A stretch of 43,942 bases of DNA. It comes from UBA9732 sp963621975. Lineage in GTDB: Bacteria; Spirochaetota; Spirochaetia; Sphaerochaetales; Sphaerochaetaceae. The notes beneath the pieces are model-generated. The model was not told where the DNA came from. It did no database searches and saw only the letters and a list, made by a program, of their open reading frames with translations. Within the stretch, counting starts at the first letter, position 1, and each line of letters begins with the position of its first letter. Where the stretch lies: positions 1 to 43,942 of the forward strand of contig CAVFGI010000016.1 in NCBI GenBank assembly GCA_963621975.1, read 5' to 3'. Below, piece by piece: positions 39,073-43,942 of the stretch. The position numbers were made by a program, and so were the translations under genes.

Positions 39073-39816
39073 ATGATTTGGTGTGTTGAAGATGACGCAA
39101 GCATTAGAGACATTGAAGTTTACGCTCTACAGTCTACTGGTTTTGAAGCTAGAGGGTTTGAGGATGGCCTTGTCTTTTGGAATGCAATTAATGATGCTAC
39201 AAAAGATTGGGAAACTGAATCAAAAGATGAGTTAAAAACCACAGAAAAGAAGCCGGAATTGATTATACTAGACATTATGTTGCCGAGTTTGGATGGAATA
39301 GAGCTTCTCAAAAGATTGAAATCATCGCCAGCACTTGCAAATATTCCAGTGATTATGGCAACAGCTAAAGGCTCTGAATATGACAAAGTAAAAGGTCTTG
39401 ATATGGGAGCGGATTACTATCTTACAAAACCTTTTGGTGTTATGGAACTTGTTTCTTGTGTTAAGGCTGTATTAAGACGCTATAAGGAAAAAGAGGAAAC
39501 TAACATTCTCAAAATCAAGGATCTTGTTGTTAACCTAAATGAACACTCTGTGAAAATAAACACAGAGGAAGTTCCTTTGACTTTTAAAGAATTTGAACTT
39601 TTAAAGCTATTTATGAAAAACCCAGGAATGGTGTTTTCAAGAGACAATCTTTTTAACGATATTTGGGGCTTTGAGTATTATGGGGAGTCTAGAACTGTGG
39701 ATATGCATATAAGAACCCTTAGGCAAAAACTTGGAGAAACCTATGGCCATCTAATTAGAACTGTCAGAAATGTTGGCTACGGCCTTGATTCTGATTTTAC
39801 GGATGATAAACAATGA
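39073..39816 (+). CDS. phoB: PhoB-like response regulator (OmpR family)
   Basis: The receiver domain (residues 1-135) has the acidic pocket CVEDD, the phospho-acceptor in IILDIMLPSLDG, the conserved Thr/Lys in MATAKGSEYDKVK and YYLTKPFG. The C-terminal winged helix (about 150-245) has PLTFKEFELLKLFMKNPGMV and SRTVDMHIRTLRQKLGE. A charged insert of about 18 residues (DWETESKDELKTTEKK) sits between helix 2 and strand 3 of the receiver. GGAGG precedes the two ATGs at 39070/39073; spacing favours 39073. It should activate the pst operon and other Pho genes. Confidence 0.93.
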   Translation: MIWCVEDDASIRDIEVYALQSTGFEARGFEDGLVFWNAINDATKDWETESKDELKTTEKKPELIILDIMLPSLDGIELLKRLKSSPALANIPVIMATAKGSEYDKVKGLDMGADYYLTKPFGVMELVSCVKAVLRRYKEKEETNILKIKDLVVNLNEHSVKINTEEVPLTFKEFELLKLFMKNPGMVFSRDNLFNDIWGFEYYGESRTVDMHIRTLRQKLGETYGHLIRTVRNVGYGLDSDFTDDKQ

Positions 39817-41483
39817 CAAAAAAAATAATGTATGCAATTCTTGCAGTTGCAACAATAGTTCTTTTACTTTCATTTATATTAATATCTGAAATTCTCTATA
39901 ACAGTTATTCCAAAAGCCAATCTCTTCAGCTTGAAGATGAGCTTAACATTGCAGCTGAAGGGGTAGAAGTTGCTGGGTTAGATTTTCTTGAAGCAATAGA
40001 AGCCACGCATGATGAGCGTTATAGACTCACATGGATTGCTTCAGACGGAACAGTCCTTTTTGATAATGTAACAGATGCAAGTCACATGGAAAGCCATGCA
40101 GACCGCCAGGAGTTTCTTGAAGCTTTGGCAAACGGAAAAAGTGAGAATACCAGATACTCAAGCACCCAACTTGAGGTAATTGTCTACCATGCAAAGCTTT
40201 TATCTGATGGCTCTGTTTTACGAATAGCAACAAGTCGTTCATCTATCATTAAAATTGCACTTAACATGATTTTGCCACTGCTTCTCGTTTTTGCAATTTC
40301 CTGGATTTTCTCAATTATACTTGCACGGCGCATGTCCCAAAAAATTGTCCAGCCACTTAACACGCTTGATTTGGATAATCCACTAGAAAATGATGTTTAT
40401 TCCGAGCTTTCACCTCTTCTTAGGCGTATCTACAGCCAAAGAAAGGAACTAGATGCTCAACTTTTGACCTTAAAACGCCATTCCGACGAGTTTGATCAAA
40501 TCTCACGTAGTATGAGTGAGGGCCTTATGGTCTTAGATTTGGATGGCAAGATTGTAAGCATTAACCGCGCTGCTCTTGAGATGTTCAAATACGACGGTTC
40601 CTGCATTGGCAGAAGTTTTCTTGAACTAGAACGCACGCACGAATTTAACGTTGCAATAGATAACGCCATTGAAAACGGTCACGACGAGCTCCGTCTTGAA
40701 CGAGATGGAAGGGTTATTCGCTTTTCCATGAGCCGCATTATCTCAGACAACGTTGCAATTGGCCTTGTGGTGTTAGCTTTTGACATCACAGAAAACGCCA
40801 ACGCAGAAAGCATGCGCAGAGAATTTTCCGCCAACGTCTCCCATGAGCTCAAAACACCGCTACAAGGCATCATTGGTAGTGCCGAGCTCATAGAAAGTGG
40901 CATGGCAAAAGATGAAAATGCCATCCGCTTTGCCTCACACATCCACACCGAGTCCGCCCGCATGGTCAATCTCATAGATGACATCATTCGCCTTTCCCAA
41001 CTAGACGAAGGCCTAGATCTCCCCTATGAATATACCGATATTTTTAACCTTGCTCTTGAAGTCAAAGCTCAGCTTTCTGCAAGTGCAGAAAAGAAAAATA
41101 TTCAAATTAGTGTTGAAGGTGACCATGTTCAGGCAAACTGTGTGGTCCGCTTGATGCATGAAGTTTTATTCAACTTAATTGATAATGCCATAAAATATAA
41201 CAACCAAGATGGAAAAGTCTTTGTCACTGTTTCTGAAACCTCAGAAAATAATGTCATAATTGAGGTAAAAGATACAGGCATAGGCATTCCACAAGAGCAT
41301 ATTCATAGAATTTATGAGCGTTTTTATAGGGTAGACAAAAGCCACTCCAAGGCCTCTGGCGGTACAGGATTGGGACTTTCCATAGTAAAACACGCAGTGC
41401 TTTATCATCATGGAAAAGTTTCCGTTGAAAGCCAAGTTGGACAGGGAACAACCTTTACTGTAGAAATTCCATTAAAATCTTAA
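39813..41483 (+). CDS. phoR: PhoR-like sensor histidine kinase
   Basis: This 556-residue membrane kinase has TM1 (IMYAILAVATIVLLLSFILI), a periplasmic domain of about 120 residues, TM2 (MILPLLLVFAISWIFSIIL), a PAS-like domain (MSEGLMVLDLDGKIVSINRA) and a HisKA box with the phospho-accepting His in FSANVSHELKTPLQG near residue 345. The catalytic domain has the N box NLIDNAIKYN and the glycine boxes KDTGIGIPQEH and GGTGLGLSIVKHA. It overlaps phoB by 4 bases. The sizeable periplasmic domain is unusual for classical PhoR but common in other phyla. It probably senses Pst status through PhoU. Confidence 0.93.
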   Translation: MTKKIMYAILAVATIVLLLSFILISEILYNSYSKSQSLQLEDELNIAAEGVEVAGLDFLEAIEATHDERYRLTWIASDGTVLFDNVTDASHMESHADRQEFLEALANGKSENTRYSSTQLEVIVYHAKLLSDGSVLRIATSRSSIIKIALNMILPLLLVFAISWIFSIILARRMSQKIVQPLNTLDLDNPLENDVYSELSPLLRRIYSQRKELDAQLLTLKRHSDEFDQISRSMSEGLMVLDLDGKIVSINRAALEMFKYDGSCIGRSFLELERTHEFNVAIDNAIENGHDELRLERDGRVIRFSMSRIISDNVAIGLVVLAFDITENANAESMRREFSANVSHELKTPLQGIIGSAELIESGMAKDENAIRFASHIHTESARMVNLIDDIIRLSQLDEGLDLPYEYTDIFNLALEVKAQLSASAEKKNIQISVEGDHVQANCVVRLMHEVLFNLIDNAIKYNNQDGKVFVTVSETSENNVIIEVKDTGIGIPQEHIHRIYERFYRVDKSHSKASGGTGLGLSIVKHAVLYHHGKVSVESQVGQGTTFTVEIPLKS

Positions 41484-41491
41484 CTGAGATG

Positions 41492-41500
41492 TGATAGAAT
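41492..41500 (+). promoter_or_regulatory. Extended -10 promoter, leaderless configuration
   Basis: TGATAGAAT is a TGn-extended -10 element whose last base lies 6 bases before the ATG at 41507. No Shine-Dalgarno separates them. It lies just after the phoR stop. Confidence 0.5.
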
Positions 41501-41506
41501 TGGCCC

Positions 41507-42424
41507 ATGGCACAGAAATACAATATTACATTGCTCTCTGAAGCAACCTTAAATGAAATTATTTTTGGAATGGAAAATCAGGATGACGATTATGTCTTTT
41601 GCCTTAACGATGGCAATATTTATCCTTGTAATGAGCTAGCTGAATACTTTGATGACCCTGATTCAATGGAGTTTGAAAACCTCCCCCAGTGGACCAGCGC
41701 AGACGGCTATAGACTTATGTGTGCATTTGCTCAGTCGTACAAAGATGGCAATGTTAGAAATAGATTAAACAATGTCCTAAATTCTGGAAATCGTGGAGTT
41801 TTTAAACGCTTTAGGGCTGTATTGGATACTGTTGATGGTGCAACTGACGCTTGGTATAAGTTCAAAGAAAAGCGCATGTATGCCCATATTCGCTCATGGT
41901 ACAGAAAGATAATGGCAAACAGAGCAAGTCCTATTTCAGAAAAAGAGCTTGCAGATGACAACACCGTAGGTGCGCTTTTTGTATCCTATGATATTGAACA
42001 CTTAGAAAAATTGGACACAAGATGTCTGGATTTGGAAAAATCGGTCTTAAAGGAGAATCCTATTGCGAGAAAAGTTGTCAACTCGTTTGCAAATCAGGAG
42101 GCATATTGCGCATATAAGGGTGAGAATCTTTGTGGAATGTTGAGTTTTGAGGTGGTGGAAAATTCTGCGTGTGTGCTTATATATCATATAGAAGAAAAAA
42201 GCAGGCAAAATGGCCTTTTTGAGATGCTTTTTGACCTCATGAATAGGGATTTGGAGCGTAGGGGCGTGTGTAAAGTCCTTTTTCCGTTGCAAAGTGGAGC
42301 TAAATTGGAAAACTTCTTATCTAACAGAGATGTGCAGTCTTGTGACCTATATAATATTAAGGAATATAATGTGGATGACTGGAATGCCTCTGTTGACTCT
42401 CAAGAAATAGCATACCTAGTGTAG
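41507..42424 (+). CDS. UPF0158 domain fused to an acetyltransferase-like domain
   Basis: Residues 1-140 match the UPF0158 family (LPQWTSADGYRLMCAFAQSY, GNRGVFKRFRAVLD, WYKFKEKRMYAHIRSWYRKI), whose function is unknown. Residues 155-290 look like a GNAT-type fold: GALFVSYDIEHLEKLDTRCL, YCAYKGENLCGMLSFEVV, LIYHIEEKSRQNGLFEMLFD. No strict acetyl-CoA R/Q-x-x-G-x-G/A loop is evident; the closest stretch is EEKSRQNGLFEMLF. The start is at a -10-proximal ATG without a Shine-Dalgarno. It follows phoR by 23 bases but appears to have its own promoter. I call the fusion with moderate confidence; the second half could be something else. Confidence 0.72.
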   Translation: MAQKYNITLLSEATLNEIIFGMENQDDDYVFCLNDGNIYPCNELAEYFDDPDSMEFENLPQWTSADGYRLMCAFAQSYKDGNVRNRLNNVLNSGNRGVFKRFRAVLDTVDGATDAWYKFKEKRMYAHIRSWYRKIMANRASPISEKELADDNTVGALFVSYDIEHLEKLDTRCLDLEKSVLKENPIARKVVNSFANQEAYCAYKGENLCGMLSFEVVENSACVLIYHIEEKSRQNGLFEMLFDLMNRDLERRGVCKVLFPLQSGAKLENFLSNRDVQSCDLYNIKEYNVDDWNASVDSQEIAYLV

Positions 42425-42502
42425 TAGTGTGTGTTTACTATAACAAAGCCCGTTAAATTTCTTTATTTTTGCTGTAACCTAGTGTGATTTTAATTGTTTT
42501 TC

Positions 42503-42531
42503 TTGACAGTTAGAGGTGTCATTGTTAGAAT
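42503..42531 (+). promoter_or_regulatory. Strong sigma70 promoter of the outer-membrane protein gene
   Basis: TTGACA (42503-42508), a 17-base spacer and TAGAAT (42526-42531), preceded by TG-T (extended -10). This is the best promoter in the window. GTCATT (42518-42523) and AATGAC (42529-42534) form an inverted repeat over the -10 and may be an operator. Confidence 0.75.
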
Positions 42532-42563
42532 GACGCTAGTATAACGAGAAAAAAAGGGATGAA

Positions 42564-42580
42564 GCTGGTCTTTGGCCAGC
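42564..42580 (+). promoter_or_regulatory. 5'-leader hairpin
   Basis: GCTGGTC-TTT-GGCCAGC forms a 7-bp stem (one G-U in RNA) in the roughly 60-base leader, 21 bases before the ATG at 42602. Such leader hairpins often protect abundant outer-membrane protein messages from decay. Confidence 0.5.
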
Positions 42581-42601
42581 CCCGAAATTATTGGAGGAAG
42601 T

Positions 42602-43858
42602 ATGAAAAAAGGTATTATCGTACTTTTGATTACGGTGCTGGCTGCAGGAATGGTATTCGCAGGAACACTCACAGGTTCAGCTGGTATTTCATTTGGCTAT
42701 GACTTAGACTCTAAGAAGTGGGGTTTTGAGAACCCAACTGGTCTAAAGTATACATTCAAATTTTCTGTTGATACTGCAAGTGCTGGTGTCTCAGACCATA
42801 CTACAAATGTTTGGGCAGAAGTTGCAGCAACTGCAGAGGCAACAATTAGTGTAACAAATGCAACTAAAGATACCGATACTGTAGGGACTAAAATTGCAAC
42901 ATTTAAGGTTTCTAAGGCAAACATCCACATTGGTGAAGATATAACAATTGGAATTCTGAATGCAGGTGGTGCTTATGACTATGCAGCTCATCCATTCTTG
43001 AAAGATGCAGATGATGATGCTCTTGATGCTGTAAGTTTCGCAGGAAAGTCAGCTCCTGGCTTCACAGTATCTTACAAAGATTGGAATGGTGGTTTTGGTG
43101 CTAAGGGAAATACAGCTTCCGAGACTTATACTCTTTTTGCACACCTTGAGACTCCTTCTTTCAAGTTTGCTGAAGACGCTGTTAGTGTTCAGGCTGCTGC
43201 TTATGCAAAGTTTGCTGATTCTGATAAGGTTGTTGGTGCTGCTCTTGCTGCTTCATATGGTGCAGATAAGCTCAGTGCTAGCGTAGCTGCTGACTTACAG
43301 TACATGAGTGGAAATATTTTTATCTATGAAGTTGCTGCTAATGCAGGATATGACTTTGTTACATTAGATGTCTATTCAACCTTTGGTAAGCTTCTTTATA
43401 TTGGTAGTCCCTACGGTGACACAGATGTTAAGCTTGATGCAAAGCTTGCTGCTGGTTACACATTTGAAGGTGATGTCCCAGTAACAGTTGAGGGTTATGC
43501 ACAGATTACTGACGCAATTCTTGATATGAGAGAGATTGTAGTTGGTGCTAGCGCATCTGCAACAGTTAAGCAGGTTAAAGCAAAGGTTGAAGCAACATAC
43601 AAGATCATGGCCAAGTCCCTTGCTCCTACCCTTACAGTCACTTATACACATGACATGTTTAAGGCAACTGCAAAACTTGCTATGGGATTTGCTTTTGGTG
43701 CAGAGGAAGCTCTTACATCTCTTAAGCCAGAACTCAGTGTTGAATCAACAAAGCTCGTTGAGAATGCAACACTCGCTCTTTCATGGAAGAATGCACAGTT
43801 CGCTGGTTCATCAAAGAAGAATGGTGCTATCACAGCTTCTGCAACAATCAAGTTCTAA
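42602..43858 (+). CDS. Outer-membrane beta-barrel protein, probably a major porin
   Basis: This 418-residue protein has a signal peptide (MKKGIIVLLITVLAAGMVFA, then G) followed by alternating amphipathic strands throughout (GSAGISFGYDLDSKKWGFE, VNVTVEGYAQITDAIL-like segments) and a C-terminal Phe (ITASATIKF), the outer-membrane barrel signal. I see no named family by sequence. The strong promoter, GGAGG ribosome site, leader hairpin and strong terminator suggest very high expression. Codon use is notably biased toward GCT, GCA and CTT, also fitting an abundant protein. It follows the Pho operon but is separately transcribed. Function as a general diffusion channel is inference. Confidence 0.8.
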   Translation: MKKGIIVLLITVLAAGMVFAGTLTGSAGISFGYDLDSKKWGFENPTGLKYTFKFSVDTASAGVSDHTTNVWAEVAATAEATISVTNATKDTDTVGTKIATFKVSKANIHIGEDITIGILNAGGAYDYAAHPFLKDADDDALDAVSFAGKSAPGFTVSYKDWNGGFGAKGNTASETYTLFAHLETPSFKFAEDAVSVQAAAYAKFADSDKVVGAALAASYGADKLSASVAADLQYMSGNIFIYEVAANAGYDFVTLDVYSTFGKLLYIGSPYGDTDVKLDAKLAAGYTFEGDVPVTVEGYAQITDAILDMREIVVGASASATVKQVKAKVEATYKIMAKSLAPTLTVTYTHDMFKATAKLAMGFAFGAEEALTSLKPELSVESTKLVENATLALSWKNAQFAGSSKKNGAITASATIKF

Positions 43859-43883
43859 TCAAAGTTTAGAATCAAAATTCAGG

Positions 43884-43925
43884 GACTGTTGCAAAAGTCA
43901 TTTGACTGAGCAACAGTCTTTTTTT
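43884..43925 (+). terminator. Strong intrinsic terminator
   Basis: GACTGTTGC (43884-43892) pairs with GCAACAGTC (43910-43918) and is followed by a run of T. The loop contains a second small stem (AGTCA with TGACT). It terminates the outer-membrane protein transcript. Confidence 0.88.
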
Positions 43926-43942
43926 AATTTAAATCTATACAT

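Noticed and set aside
1..43942. tRNA, rRNA, transposon, prophage or defence-system genes
   Set aside because: I looked for tRNA T-loop motifs, transposase/integrase motifs and clustered toxin-antitoxin or nuclease genes and found none that could be supported.

Overview
This window looks like a chromosomal segment of a low-GC, host-associated anaerobic spirochaete (Treponemataceae/Sphaerochaetaceae type). The lineage is inferred from gene content: small cysteine-rich and DbpA-domain proteins of a type I know from treponemes, SPI-type signal peptides ending in A-G-G-S/A-D-E, diderm envelope genes (TolC, RND pump, beta-barrel protein), and AT-rich codon use. I see no rRNA, tRNA, CRISPR array, transposase, integrase or phage gene. 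About 44 protein genes fill nearly all the sequence.

Layout. 1-373 is an AT-rich repeat-bearing flank. 374-2173 (+) is an ABC ATPase/permease pair with an XRE-AbrB fusion regulator. 2184-3840 (-) is an MFS transporter and its MarR regulator with a clear promoter/operator. 4153-6469 (-) is a polar amino-acid ABC importer, followed downstream by a 12-13-bp tandem repeat array (4020-4118). 6637-13975 (-) is a tripartite RND efflux operon (adaptor, pump, an extra lipoprotein, TolC), with a divergent TetR gene at 14296 and strong operator-like palindromes between them. 14895-16909 (-) is a bioY-ecfA-ecfT biotin ECF transporter, divergent from mnmA (16976-18052, +). 18061-21971 (-) carries trmJ-like, DUF362/ferredoxin, M29 aminopeptidase, HIT and zinc-ribbon genes. 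21997-23760 (+) carries an AI-2E-family permease and a TraR/DksA protein. 23859-27943 (-) carries a DbpA-domain protein, an MBL hydrolase, rdgB, and an ABCG-like ATPase with an extra membrane domain plus its permease. 28054-33169 (+) is a coiled-coil protein, MscS channel, small membrane protein and large secreted gluzincin-like protein. 33207-34982 (-) is an HD hydrolase followed by a STAS-kinase fusion. 35105-41483 (+) is a complete pstSCAB-phoU-phoB-phoR phosphate operon, followed by a UPF0158-acetyltransferase-like fusion gene and a highly expressed outer-membrane beta-barrel gene with a near-perfect sigma70 promoter and a strong terminator.

Most unusual observations. (1) The RND pump lacks the two TM4 aspartates of the proton relay (Gly402-Ala403) and the TM10 lysine. 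(2) MnmA lacks the second catalytic cysteine and instead carries a CxxC. (3) Short tandem duplications lie at or just after stop codons of five genes. (4) Several genes have -10 elements only 6-8 nt from the start codon and no Shine-Dalgarno, suggesting leaderless mRNAs. (5) An HD hydrolase plus STAS-phosphotransferase fusion pair and a coiled-coil/MscS/metalloprotease cluster are candidates for uncharacterised systems. All functional calls come from reading motifs; no database search was run.
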